Assembly (NCBI GenBank): GCA_963821505.1
Contig: CAWGEH010000034.1
Location: 248,001 to 312,000 of the forward strand
DNA from: VAZQ01 sp963821505
Lineage (GTDB): Bacteria; Pseudomonadota; Alphaproteobacteria; Rhizobiales; Xanthobacteraceae
Direction: 5' to 3'
Length of the DNA stretch: 64,000 nucleotides
Of this stretch, positions 28,113 through 36,681 are shown one piece after another (the first letter of the stretch is position 1; each line of letters opens with the position of its first letter). Both the position numbers and the translations under genes were made by a program. The notes beneath the pieces are model-generated. The model did not search any database. It was given only the letters and a program-made list of their open reading frames with translations, and was not told the DNA's origin.

Positions 28113-28520
28113 TCAATATGTGATTTTCCGCGGAAGCTTCCTGGCGTGCTCGACCCAGCGCGTCACCAGCTTCTCGGATGGGAGAAAGCGAACCAGCTTT
28201 CGCTTCTTGTTGGCCTCGGCCATCGCTCGAGCGAGCCTTGCCGGATTGCGATACTGCAACTCTTTCACGGTGTCGACGCCGGCCTCGCACAACAGCCCGG
28301 CATATTCCCTGCCCATGCCCTTGATGCGCAGCTTGTCGGCGAGATTGGCCCAGCTCAGGAGCCTCCTCTCATTCAGTTCGGTCTTTGCGGCAAGGAGCCT
28401 GCGTCCCTTCGGACTTTTCGCCGCCTCCAGCAGCTTCTCGGTTGTTCGGATGCCGACGGATTTGAGCGCCTCTGCCTCATCCCTACCGATATCTTCAATA
28501 GCGGTGATCGGGTAGGACAT
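28113..28520 (-). CDS. DUF4332 domain-containing protein
   Basis: A 135-residue protein of two tandem helix-hairpin-helix-like units: IEDIGRDEAEALKSVGIRTTEKLLEAA in the first and LRIKGMGREYAGLLCEAGVDTVKEL in the second, followed by VRFLPSEKLVTRWVEHARKLPRKI. DUF4332 proteins are small, cytoplasmic and of unknown role; the HhH pattern hints at nucleic-acid binding. The start MSYPITAIEDIG is preceded by GAGGAG and fits the family. It lies 66 bases upstream of folP on the same strand. Confidence 0.85.
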   Translation of the reverse strand: MSYPITAIEDIGRDEAEALKSVGIRTTEKLLEAAKSPKGRRLLAAKTELNERRLLSWANLADKLRIKGMGREYAGLLCEAGVDTVKELQYRNPARLARAMAEANKKRKLVRFLPSEKLVTRWVEHARKLPRKITY

Positions 28521-28553
28521 TTAGTTCTCCTCGCTCCGGGCCAGCCGCTATCG

Positions 28554-28928
28554 CTACCAGACGTCGGACCAACGGGCCGAGGAGGGGACGGCGCCAACGT
28601 TCTTGTCGCCCGCGTCCTCCCCTGCATTTTCACGTGCAAGACGCATGCTTTCACGCGCGAACTTCTCGATATCCACCATGCCCGGGCGGCCCGCCGTCAT
28701 TTGACCGCCGACTGCCATGAGGCCAGCGATCGCGCTCGGCAAACGCAACGATGTCGTCGCCGCATCGGCGCGATACTGATTGCAGCCTGACATGCGCTGG
28801 GCCGGGGCCCGCACGTTTGCCGTTGGCCCTGCCTGCAGCCGAAATTGCATAACGCGGCCGCCGGCCTTGTCCGCGGCCGAGCGGTCGACGCCGATATCGG
28901 CGACGAGACGTCCGATAAGATCGTTCAT
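28554..28928 (-). CDS. Small DUF2267-like / YidB-type protein
   Basis: A 124-residue protein beginning MNDLIGRLVADIGVDRSAADKA, with a middle variable part and GLMAVGGQMTAGRPGMVDIEKFARESMRLARE. This layout (helical start, loop, Met/Gly-rich hinge, FARE-type helix) resembles a common Rhizobiales small protein family related to DUF2267. The usual C-terminal GAIPGLSQF is altered here to GAVPSSARWSDVW. Function unknown. The 41-codon upstream extension in the same frame is non-coding by appearance. Confidence 0.55.
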   Translation of the reverse strand: MNDLIGRLVADIGVDRSAADKAGGRVMQFRLQAGPTANVRAPAQRMSGCNQYRADAATTSLRLPSAIAGLMAVGGQMTAGRPGMVDIEKFARESMRLARENAGEDAGDKNVGAVPSSARWSDVW

Positions 28929-29257
28929 ATGGCCCCTCGCCAGCCCTGCACTCTCGGCAGGTTGGTTACATATTAGGCCGGCAAAAGTTGAGAACACAAG
29001 CGGCGCCGATAAAAGTGACGGTGTGTTGTTGCATTCGTGCATCAGCGGCATCGCGCTTCATCGTTTGCTCGAACGCCCGTGCGCGTGCGCCATGCCCCTG
29101 ATGCGAACGCCGTGATCGTCCGATACAATGCGACAAGCTCCGTGATGGCACGACGGGTTGCCGCAAGCATGGGCTTATTCTCCGTCGCGGCCGCAGCGGT
29201 TGACCCTGCAGGCGCGAGAGCGACAATAGCGGCGCCCTATCGGCAAGGAATTGCGCA
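28929..29257. other. Divergent intergenic region
   Basis: No gene is supported. It separates the leftward DUF2267-like gene from the rightward HerA-type ATPase gene and must hold both promoters. An A/T-richer patch lies at about 28960-29030. The ribosome binding site AAGGAATTG for the ATPase gene is at its right end. I see no EcfG, LexA or CtrA match. Confidence 0.4.
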
Positions 29258-30859
29258 ATGGCGAACCTCGACCACGACGGCACGATCTTCGTCGGGCGCA
29301 GTTTCAAGCCCGAAGTCTTGACGCTTGCGCTCGCCAACCGCCACGGCCTGGTGACTGGAGCGACCGGCACCGGCAAGACCGTGACGTTGCAGATTCTGGC
29401 GGAAGGCCTGTCGCGCGCGGGCGTCTCGGTCTTCGCGGCCGACGTCAAGGGCGATCTCTCGGGCGTTTCCGAGCCGGGAGAGGCCAAGGAGGCGTTCGTG
29501 GCGCGCGCCAAAAGCCTCGGCTTCGACTATGAGCCCGACCAATTCCCGGTGGTCTTCTGGGATTTGTTCGGGGAACAAGGGCATCCGATCCGTGCCACCA
29601 TTTCAGAGGTCGGGCCGCTATTGCTGTCACGGCTCATGGATCTCAACGACGTGCAGGAGGGCGTGCTCAACATTTGCTTCCGCGTCGCCGACGAGCAGGG
29701 GCTCCTGATCCTCGACCTCAAGGATCTTCGCGCCATGCTCGCCTACATCTCGGACCATGCCGCCGAGCTCACGGTGCAATACGGCAACGTATCGAAGCAG
29801 ACCGTCGGGACCATACAGCGTCAGCTTCTGGTGCTGGAGAACCAGGGCGGGAGCAAATTCTTCGGCGAACCGGCGCTGGCGCTCAAGGATTTCCTCCGCA
29901 CCGACCGCGACGGACGCGGCTTCATCAACATCCTCGCCGCCGACAAGCTGATGGAAAGTCCGCGGCTCTACGCCACCTTTCTGTTATGGTTGCTTTCGGA
30001 GCTATTCGAGGAACTGCCCGAGGTCGGCGACCAGCCCAAGCCCAAGCTCTGCTTCTTCTTCGATGAAGCGCATCTTCTGTTCACCGATGCGCCGAAGGCG
30101 CTCCTCGACAAGATCGAGCAAGTGGTCCGCCTGATCCGCTCGAAGGGGGTCGGGGTCTATTTCGTGACGCAAAACCCGCTCGACGTGCCAGACAAGGTGC
30201 TGGCCCAGCTCGGCAATCGCGTCCAGCACGCATTGCGGGCATTCACGCCTCGCGACCAGAAGGCGGTGAAAGCGGCGGCGGAGACGTTCCGTCCCAATCC
30301 CAAGCTCGACACCGTCAAGGTGATCATGGAGCTCGGCAAGGGCGAAGCGCTGGTATCCTTCCTCGAGGGCAACGGCACTCCATCGATGGTGGAGCGCTGC
30401 ATGGTCCGCCCGCCCTCCGCGCGGCTCGGCCCGATCACGCCCGAGGAGCGCAAGGCGTTGATGGCCGCGAGCCCGGTCAAGGGCAAGTACGACCAGGCGA
30501 TCGATTCCGAATCCGCTTATGAAGTGTTGCAGCAGCGCATGCAGTCCGGCGCTGCCGGCGGATCGATCCTTCGGCCGCACTCGCCCGGGACGCCGGACGA
30601 AGCTGCGCCTTCGGGCGGCTTCGGTGCGGTGCTCAGCGGCATCGGTGGTGTGCTGGGGAGCTTCTTCGGCACCAGTCGCCCGCGCGGAACGCGCCTGTCC
30701 ACCGGCCAAGTCATCGCGCGTGAGGTGACGCGCTCGGTCACCAACCGCGTGGCGGGCCAGATCGCGGCAGACATCGGAAAATCGCTCGGCGGCAAGACCG
30801 GCAGTTCCGTCGGCCGTGCAATCGTACGGGGCACGATGGGAGGTATCTTGAGACGGTGA
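29258..30859 (+). CDS. HerA-type ATPase (DUF853, helicase HerA-like C-terminal domain)
   Basis: A 533-residue FtsK/HerA superfamily ATPase: Walker A in LVTGATGTGKTVTLQIL (about residues 31-47), ADVKGDLSG, and Walker B with arginine-finger region in KLCFFFDEAHLLF, followed by VYFVTQNPLDVPDKVLAQLGNR. The C-terminus is Gly/Ser-rich with GTMGGILRR at the end. Family members are found across proteobacteria outside HerA-NurA operons, with no nuclease next to them, as here. DNA translocation is likely but the biological role is unknown. Confidence 0.92.
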   Translation: MANLDHDGTIFVGRSFKPEVLTLALANRHGLVTGATGTGKTVTLQILAEGLSRAGVSVFAADVKGDLSGVSEPGEAKEAFVARAKSLGFDYEPDQFPVVFWDLFGEQGHPIRATISEVGPLLLSRLMDLNDVQEGVLNICFRVADEQGLLILDLKDLRAMLAYISDHAAELTVQYGNVSKQTVGTIQRQLLVLENQGGSKFFGEPALALKDFLRTDRDGRGFINILAADKLMESPRLYATFLLWLLSELFEELPEVGDQPKPKLCFFFDEAHLLFTDAPKALLDKIEQVVRLIRSKGVGVYFVTQNPLDVPDKVLAQLGNRVQHALRAFTPRDQKAVKAAAETFRPNPKLDTVKVIMELGKGEALVSFLEGNGTPSMVERCMVRPPSARLGPITPEERKALMAASPVKGKYDQAIDSESAYEVLQQRMQSGAAGGSILRPHSPGTPDEAAPSGGFGAVLSGIGGVLGSFFGTSRPRGTRLSTGQVIAREVTRSVTNRVAGQIAADIGKSLGGKTGSSVGRAIVRGTMGGILRR

Positions 30860-31004
30860 TCGCTTCTTCCGGACAGGACCAAGCCGGACACTACGTCACC
30901 ACCCGCTTGGTCGTATTGTTCGAATTTCGACGCTAGACGATACTTCATCACCCTGTTGCGCCGGCGACGGCCAGGCAAACAGGCAACGTCAGAGCACCGA
31001 TGAC

Positions 31005-32408
31005 ATGACCCCCTCGCAAGCTCTTCCCGCCGTGCTGGAGAAGATCGACGCCGATCTTGAGCAGAGCCTCGAGCGGCTATTCGCGTTCCTGCGCATTCAG
31101 TCGATATCGACCGATCCGGCCTACAAGGACCAGTGCCGGACCGCCGCTGAATTCGTGGCCAGGGACTTGTCCAGCATGGGGTTCACGACCAGCGTCCGCC
31201 CCACCGAAGGCCATCCAATCGTGGTGGGCAAGGGCGATTCCCAGGCCAACGGCAAGGTCCCGCGCGTCCTGTTCTATGGCCATTACGACGTGCAGCCGGT
31301 CGATCCGCTCGATTTGTGGGAGACGCCGCCATTTGCGCCTCGTATCGCGACGTTGCCGGACGGCCGCAAGACCATCGTCGCGCGCGGGGCCTGCGACGAC
31401 AAAGGCCAGGTGATGACGTTCATCGAGGCCTGCCGCGCGTTCAAGGCGGTGACCGGCCGATTGCCGCTGCCGATCACCATGATGATCGAGGGCGAGGAGG
31501 AGTGCGGCTCCAACCACCTGTTCGGCTTCGTCAAGGACAATGCCGACGAGTTCAAGCTCGATCTCGCGCTCGTCTGCGACACCAGCATGTGGGACCCGGC
31601 GACGCCGATGGTGACGACGTCGCTGCGCGGGCTCGTCTACGAGGAGGTGAGGCTGACCTGCGCCGACCGCGATCTGCATTCCGGCCTGTTCGGCGGCGCC
31701 GCGCAAAACCCGCTGCGCGTGCTCGCGCGCATTCTCGCGGCCATGCACGACGATAACGGCCGCGTCACCATTCCGGGCTTCTACGACGGGGTGAAGGAAC
31801 TGCCGCCCGACATCAAGGCCGACCTCAAGGGGCTCGATCTCACGCCGGAGGATTTTCTCGGCCGAGGTGGGCCTCAAAGTGCCGGCGGGCGAGAAGGATC
31901 GCATGCTGATCGAGCAGATCGCCACGCGTCCGACTGCCGAGATCAACGGCATGATCGGCGGCTATACCGGAGAGGGCGCGAAGACCGTGATCCCGGGGCA
32001 GGCGACGGCGAAGGTCTCCTTTCGCCTCGTCGGGACGCAGGACCCGCAAAAAATCCGTGCCGCCTTCCGCGCCTTCGTGCGCGCGCGGCTGCCCGCTGAC
32101 GCCAAGGTCGAGTTCAAGAGCTTCGCGGGCGCGCCGGCGATCGGAACTTCCATTCGACAATCCGGCGTTGGCCAAGACGCGCGCGGCGCTCGCCGCCGAA
32201 TGGGGCAAGGAAGGCGCTTACGATCGGGGAGGGCGGTTCGATCCCGATCGTCGGCGACTTCAAGCGCGTGCTCGGCATGGACACGATCATGGTTGGCTTC
32301 GCGCTCGACGATGACCGCGTGCATTCGCCGAACGAGAAATACGACCTCACCTCGTTCCACAAGGGCACGCGCAGCTGGGCGCGCATCCTGGCGGCGCTGG
32401 CGGGCTGA
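31005..32408 (+). pseudogene. M20 family dipeptidase, broken by three +1 frameshifts
   Basis: Reads as a metallopeptidase (ArgE/DapE/CNDP-like) of about 465 residues if three single extra bases are skipped. The first part holds the metal ligands GHYDVQPVDP, ACDDKGQ and EGEEECGSNH and runs to EDFLG; the frame then shifts near 31857-31866 to AEVGLKVPAGEKDRMLIEQI and NGMIGGYTGEGAKTVIPG; again near 32142-32144 to ELPFDNPALAKTRAALA; and near 32224-32231 to IPIVGDFKRVLGMDTIMVGF, with the conserved HSPNEKYDL at the end. As written, the product would stop early and lack the dimerisation and C-terminal catalytic parts. True pseudogene or assembly errors. Confidence 0.85.
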
Positions 32409-32411
32409 CCT

Positions 32412-32732
32412 TCACGCCGCCCTTGGCCTGATCGCCTTGAGCTTGTCGCCGATCTGGCGACGGCGCTGCATCAATTCATGGTCGGTCTGCAGGCCGAGGA
32501 AGAAGCCGTCGGACATTTTGAAGTAGCGCGCCAGCCGCAAGTCCGTATCGGCGGTGATGGCGCGCTTGCCCAATACGATCTCGTTGATGCGCCGAGGAGG
32601 CACTGTGATCGCGCGGGCGAGCGCCGTCTGTGACAGGTCCATCGGCTTCAAAAAGTCCTTCATCAGGATTTCGTCCGGACGCGGATTGGGAAGAAGCTCA
32701 CTGGTAGTCGACGATATCGACTTGGTGCGCAT
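32412..32732 (-). CDS. higA: HigA family antitoxin (XRE-type), no toxin partner
   Basis: A 106-residue protein with the HigA core PRPDEILMKDFLKPMDLSQTALARAITVPPRRINEIVLGKRAITADTDLRLARYF, an XRE helix-turn-helix, then SDGFFLGLQTDHEL. AAGGAG lies six bases before the second ATG (32730-32732), preferred over one two codons earlier. HigA normally follows a HigB RNA-cleaving toxin of about 90 residues; the space upstream on this strand is only 83 bases before a divergent gene and holds no higB. So this is an orphan, perhaps an autonomous repressor. Confidence 0.85.
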   Translation of the reverse strand: MRTKSISSTTSELLPNPRPDEILMKDFLKPMDLSQTALARAITVPPRRINEIVLGKRAITADTDLRLARYFKMSDGFFLGLQTDHELMQRRRQIGDKLKAIRPRAA

Positions 32733-32764
32733 GTCCATCTCCTTCTCTCAACGCGGTCTCGGTC

Positions 32765-32790
32765 GGAACCAGCCATGCTCGTCACGCGTT
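32765..32790 (+). promoter_or_regulatory. Candidate EcfG (general stress) promoter for the DUF2171 gene
   Basis: GGAAC at 32765-32769 and CGTT at 32787-32790 are separated by 17 bases, matching the GGAAC-N16-18-CGTT consensus of the alphaproteobacterial general stress sigma factor. The -10 lies 26 bases before the start codon at 32816. DUF2171 genes are often stress-induced, which fits. Confidence 0.6.
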
Positions 32791-32815
32791 TCTATTGCAG
32801 GCAATGGAGGAGCTT

Positions 32816-33049
32816 ATGGTCGCACCGACGATGATCAAGGAACACATGGAGGTCCTCGGTTCGGACGGCGTCCACGTCGGAACCGTGGACCATCTGGAGG
32901 GACGGGATCAGATGAAGTTGGCCAAGGACGACCCGGATGCCGGCGGCGAGCATCATTTCATTCCCCTCGCCTGGGTCGAGCGGGTCGACGTGCACGTTCA
33001 CCTCAAGCAGTCGGGCGCCGAGGCAAAAGCGCGATGGAAAACCCACTAG
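32816..33049 (+). CDS. DUF2171 domain-containing protein
   Basis: A 77-residue PRC-barrel-like protein: IKEHMEVLGSDGVHVGTVDH, then DPDAGGEHHFIPLAWVERVD and VHVHLKQSGAEAKARW, all hallmarks of DUF2171. Start set at 32816 since GGAGGAG precedes it by three bases with CTT; earlier in-frame starts at 32804 and 32795 are less well placed. It has its own candidate stress promoter and ends near a hairpin. Function unknown; expected to be cytoplasmic. Confidence 0.85.
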   Translation: MVAPTMIKEHMEVLGSDGVHVGTVDHLEGRDQMKLAKDDPDAGGEHHFIPLAWVERVDVHVHLKQSGAEAKARWKTH

Positions 33050-33073
33050 CGCCAATCAGCGCGAGTTCGGACC

Positions 33074-33106
33074 CTACCCCGCGACAATGAGCTAGGCGCG
33101 GGGTAG
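33074..33106 (+). terminator. Hairpin downstream of the DUF2171 gene
   Basis: Stem CTACCCCGCG / CGCGGGGTAG (10 perfect pairs) with a 13-base loop, 24 bases after the stop codon. The following bases ATTAAACG are only weakly T-rich, so it may be an imperfect terminator or an RNA-stabilising stem. Confidence 0.45.
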
Positions 33107-33163
33107 ATTAAACGCCTCGAGTCAATCGGACTGCGCGAATCGCTGCCTTTGAGCTCAGCCGCC

Positions 33164-33223
33164 TTCCGGAAAACGGAAACCGATTTTTCGCGCACCACGT
33201 CCGTAAGTGAGAAAATCTAGAGC
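33164..33223 (-). repeat. Decayed copy of the double-palindrome repeat
   Basis: The order TTCCGGAAAA - AACCGATTTTTCG - AAAATCTAGAGC with nearly the same spacing (60 versus about 62 bases) parallels the repeat copies at 15775, 37437 and 44679 read in the same orientation as the 37437 copy, but about a third of the bases differ and the second hairpin is lost. Its end touches the stop codon of the ABM-domain gene. Confidence 0.45.
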
Positions 33224-33918
33224 ACGAGCGCCTTGTACCAGCGCTGGTCATAGAGCGCGCCGGTCGCCGATCCCAGCACTTGGCGGAATTGCTTGGTGTG
33301 GCCCGCGATTTCGTGTTCGTCGTTGGACTTGATATCGCGCCACACCTCGATGACCGTGAAATGGTTCGGCCGCGCCTTCTGCTGAAAGACGTCGTAGCGC
33401 AGGTTGCCTGTATCCTTGCGGGTCGGGTCGGCCAGCGCCTTGAGCGCGGCGAGGCCGTCGTCCTTTTTCGGCGGAATGACATCGACATGGCTGATCGAAA
33501 CGAAACTGCCCGGCGGGATCGTAGCGTTATCCTTGGAGCCGAGGGCAAGCGCCAGGTAGGGCCGTTCGTCGATCGGAGCGATCAGATGCGGCTCGATCTG
33601 CTGGCGGAACGTCTTGACATGCGCCGACGCCGCGTGGGCGTCGTAGCTGTTCGGGTCCTTCCAGGCTTCGAAGATCACGAATTGGTTCGACGGCGCGGTG
33701 CGCTGGAATGCCTCGAAGCGAAGCACGCCCGGATCCTTGCGGCTCGCAGCCGCCAGTTGGCGCAAATGGTCGGCATCCGTGCCGCGGGTTCCCTGCGCAA
33801 CATCGATGTAGCTGACCACGTAGACGGTCGGGTCGGCGGCGTCCTGGGCGCTCGCGACCGGCAGGGAAACGACCGGCGTCAATGCCAGGGCGAGCAAAAA
33901 CAAAAGGCCAGCGCGCAT
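33217..33918 (-). CDS. Secreted tandem ABM-domain (antibiotic biosynthesis monooxygenase) protein
   Basis: A 233-residue protein with signal peptide MRAGLLFLLALALTPVVSL...ASA and two ferredoxin-like ABM repeats: the first about residues 30-120 (TVYVVSYIDVAQG, FEAFQRTAPSNQFVIFEAWKD), the second about 125-225 (SFVSISHVDVIPPK, YDVFQQKARPNHFTVIEVWRD). The conserved N-x-F-V-x-x-E-x-W pattern in each repeat is the ABM signature. Such proteins oxidise polyphenols or bind haem-like ligands without a metal; the secreted form is of unknown use. GGGAGGA sits nine bases before the ATG. A much longer in-frame upstream extension is antisense to the HAD gene and not real. Confidence 0.83.
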   Translation of the reverse strand: MRAGLLFLLALALTPVVSLPVASAQDAADPTVYVVSYIDVAQGTRGTDADHLRQLAAASRKDPGVLRFEAFQRTAPSNQFVIFEAWKDPNSYDAHAASAHVKTFRQQIEPHLIAPIDERPYLALALGSKDNATIPPGSFVSISHVDVIPPKKDDGLAALKALADPTRKDTGNLRYDVFQQKARPNHFTVIEVWRDIKSNDEHEIAGHTKQFRQVLGSATGALYDQRWYKALVL

Positions 33919-33980
33919 TTTCGTCCTCCCAAAATTATTGGTTCCTTGTCGTCGATAGTATCGATGGCGCCGAGCGGTCG

Positions 33981-34655
33981 TCAACGCGACGCAATCTGAC
34001 CGGTCATCGTGATGAGCGCCCCGAGATCCGTGAGCACCGCGTCGGGGGCTGGTCCATATTCCTCCGGCAGGCTGGCGCGATTGATCCATGCCGTGCGAAA
34101 GCCGAAAGCGGCGGCACCCATGACGTCCCAGCGGTTCGACGAGACGAAGACGACTTCGCCGGGGGCGATCCGGAAACGTTCGGTGACGAGCGCATAGACT
34201 TCGGGGCGCGGCTTGTACATACGCACGGCGTCGACCGAGAGCACGGCGTCGAGGTCCGCCCCCATCCCAGCTGCCGCGACCGCCGCGGTCAGCATTTTCG
34301 GCGAGCCGTTCGACAGAATCGCGGTGGCTTTGCCATTGTCCTTGAGCATGCGCAAAACCGTGCGCGCGTCGGAAAAAGGCGTGAGCGTCCAATAGGCGTC
34401 GAGCAGTTTCGATCTAAGACCCCTGTCGACCGATGGAAAGCGCGCGAAGGCGAAATCGAGCGCGCTTTCCGTCAGGCTCCAGAAATCGACATGGCGGCCG
34501 GCCAAGGTCAGCGTCCAGGTATATTCGAGCTGCTTGGTGCGCCAGATCTCGGAAAAGCGGTCGGCATCGGGGCCGGCCGCCGCGCGATACCTGCCGATGG
34601 CAGCATGCACATCGAACAGCGTCCCATACGCATCGAAGACGAAAGCTTGGGGCAT
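33981..34655 (-). CDS. Haloacid dehalogenase type II (HAD superfamily)
   Basis: A 224-residue L-2-haloacid dehalogenase-like hydrolase: motif I FVFDAYGTLFDVHAA with the nucleophile Asp, motif II ILSNGSPKML, the Lys in MYKPRPEVYAL, and motif IV VFVSSNRWDVMGAAAFGF. These are the residues of type II dehalogenases, which hydrolyse C-halogen bonds of short 2-haloacids; some family members act on phosphates. The start MPQAFVFDAYGTL is the family N-terminus; the extended frame upstream is not. It lies 62 bases upstream of the ABM gene on the same strand and 146 bases after the GT39 gene. Confidence 0.88.
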   Translation of the reverse strand: MPQAFVFDAYGTLFDVHAAIGRYRAAAGPDADRFSEIWRTKQLEYTWTLTLAGRHVDFWSLTESALDFAFARFPSVDRGLRSKLLDAYWTLTPFSDARTVLRMLKDNGKATAILSNGSPKMLTAAVAAAGMGADLDAVLSVDAVRMYKPRPEVYALVTERFRIAPGEVVFVSSNRWDVMGAAAFGFRTAWINRASLPEEYGPAPDAVLTDLGALITMTGQIASR

Positions 34656-34801
34656 GGACCGGTCCTTACTTCGTCCCTTGTCGTGCCCGCGCCCGCGGGC
34701 CTTCCAGGAGCCGCCGATTTCCGCGGGCCCGTCCATGATCGGGCTTTCGTCCTGACTGGAATCGTCGCCTTCGTCGCGCGCGCCAAGCTGAATTTGCGCG
34801 A

Positions 34802-36451
34802 TCAAAGTCCCGGCCGCGTCAGCAGGGTCGGGAACGACCGTCCGCGAATATCGTAGACCCGCGCGTAGACTACGCCGTCGCGCACGATCTCAGCCAGCAC
34901 CGGGGCGTCCAATTTCGCGCAGTAGAATTCCCCGAGCATCATCGCGAAATCGGCGCCGGCAGGATCCCACGTGGTTTCGAAATCAGGGCCGAGCTCGACT
35001 TGCGGCGAGCGGTGTGGGCCGCAGACGGCGATCTTCCACCGGCGGCCACTGGGCTTCGTCTCCCGCCGCTCGGCAAGCTTCGCCAGCAGCGCCTGCGAGG
35101 CCTGCTTGAAGGAGAGGCCCCAGTAATCGAGCATGTAGCGCTCGCGTGCGCGCGCAACTCCGCCGAAGAGCCGGTCAAAATGGGTGTATTCGTACGGGTG
35201 CAGTCGCACCATCTCGACGACGGGGATGCCGACGCCAGCGAGCAAGATGGCTGCAGTTGCGATGGGCGCAAATCGCCACCGTCGCAAGCCGACGTCGACG
35301 AGAAAGGCGCACGCGAGGCCGCCGAGCACCGCGAGCGGCGGCAACACGAACACGAAATGACGGATACCGTTGTACATTGCCGGCCGAAGCGCGACCGTGA
35401 CCGCGAGCGGCAACAGCGCGGCCAGTCCGGGCAGGAAAAACGTGGCACGGCGGTTGATGCCGACATGGCGGCGGAAGGCGGCGACCAGCGCACCTGCCGC
35501 TCCGCCAAATCCTAGGACCGATAAGATCGCCGGCAGCTTGAGCGCGAACAGCGTCGGCACGTAGCTGCGCGGCATATCCGGAACGGAAGTCAAGCGGCCA
35601 TCGAACAGCTCCTCCCACGGCTTTTCAAAAAAGTGCGAAAAATATCCGACGGCGCGAAACGGATTGAGCGGATCGAGCGCGGACCAGGGCCAGACAAGCG
35701 CCATGACGGCGTAGGCGAGCACCATCGCGGGCACCAGCGCCGCGATAAAATGTCCAAGCCGCGCGGCTGCTGGTCGGATGCCGTTCGCGCGGGACTCGAC
35801 GGCCAAGATCAAGGCGAGCGCCGCGACCGCCTCGAGCAACCCGAACGCGCCCAGGATGCGGGATCCGAACGACAAGCCGAAGCCGATGCCGACGATCGCG
35901 CCGGTTGCGATCGATACCCGCGGATACGCCTCGAAGGCACGCACCATGCCGAGCAGGAAAATCGCCATTGCCACCGCGAAGGGCGAATCCTTCGGGTTCA
36001 TGAACATATGGCCGTAGTAGAGCGGACAAGCGGCCAGAAGCACGAGCGCAACGAACCCGGCCGGTGGACCGCCGATGCGTCGGCCGATCCGCCAGCTGAC
36101 GAACAGCCCGACGATGCCGACTGCGGCGCCCACGAGCCGCCGTGTCTCGAACAGCGTGAACGGCAGAATCTTGGCGGCAAGCGCCGCGAGCAGGTCGAAA
36201 CCGCCGCCGTAATAATAGAGGTTCACCCACGACAGCGCGCGCTGGTCGCGCAATCCCGAGGCATAGAATTCGAGCAGGAGGTTGCCGTACTCGGAATGGG
36301 CATAGTCGTCCCACCCCAGCCCATAGTCGCGGAAGGTCAGGACCGCGATAACGCCCACGGCGCAGAGCACCGCGATCGCCAGCCGGTCAAATACACGGCT
36401 CCTCGCCAGTTCTTTCGGCGAGAGCGTAGAAGGCGGGGTCGCGAGGGCCAC
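34802..36451 (-). CDS. Membrane glycosyltransferase, GT39/ArnT-like (GT-C fold)
   Basis: A 549-residue polytopic protein with about ten to eleven hydrophobic helices. The first loop carries GLGWDDYAHSEYGNLLLEFY, the GT-C double-acid motif that contacts the lipid-phosphate sugar donor. The C-terminal part is soluble and ends SFPTLLTRPGL. Family members move mannose, arabinose or other sugars from polyprenyl phosphate to lipids or proteins. No partner gene for donor synthesis is next to it, so the sugar and acceptor are unknown. Confidence 0.83.
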   Translation of the reverse strand: MALATPPSTLSPKELARSRVFDRLAIAVLCAVGVIAVLTFRDYGLGWDDYAHSEYGNLLLEFYASGLRDQRALSWVNLYYYGGGFDLLAALAAKILPFTLFETRRLVGAAVGIVGLFVSWRIGRRIGGPPAGFVALVLLAACPLYYGHMFMNPKDSPFAVAMAIFLLGMVRAFEAYPRVSIATGAIVGIGFGLSFGSRILGAFGLLEAVAALALILAVESRANGIRPAAARLGHFIAALVPAMVLAYAVMALVWPWSALDPLNPFRAVGYFSHFFEKPWEELFDGRLTSVPDMPRSYVPTLFALKLPAILSVLGFGGAAGALVAAFRRHVGINRRATFFLPGLAALLPLAVTVALRPAMYNGIRHFVFVLPPLAVLGGLACAFLVDVGLRRWRFAPIATAAILLAGVGIPVVEMVRLHPYEYTHFDRLFGGVARARERYMLDYWGLSFKQASQALLAKLAERRETKPSGRRWKIAVCGPHRSPQVELGPDFETTWDPAGADFAMMLGEFYCAKLDAPVLAEIVRDGVVYARVYDIRGRSFPTLLTRPGL

Positions 36452-36681
36452 TGGCCGGCGGCTCAGGTGTTGCTCGGAGTGCGCGACCGCGGCTCACGCC
36501 GCGGTGACGACGTCCGCCGCCTCCAAGATATCAGGCCCGGAAGCGGACGCTCCACCGTCCACCGAAGGCTCGGCGATGGTCGGCTCGCGCGCCATTGCTT
36601 GGGATGCCGGATGCTGCGCTGGCCGCCTCCCTTCGACGCCATCGGGGGGAGGGCGTGAACCATCGCAAATGCCGCCGAACA

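Noticed and set aside
33882..34856. 324-codon frame antisense to the HAD gene
   Set aside because: Shadow of the dehalogenase and GT39 gene; no signal or similarity.
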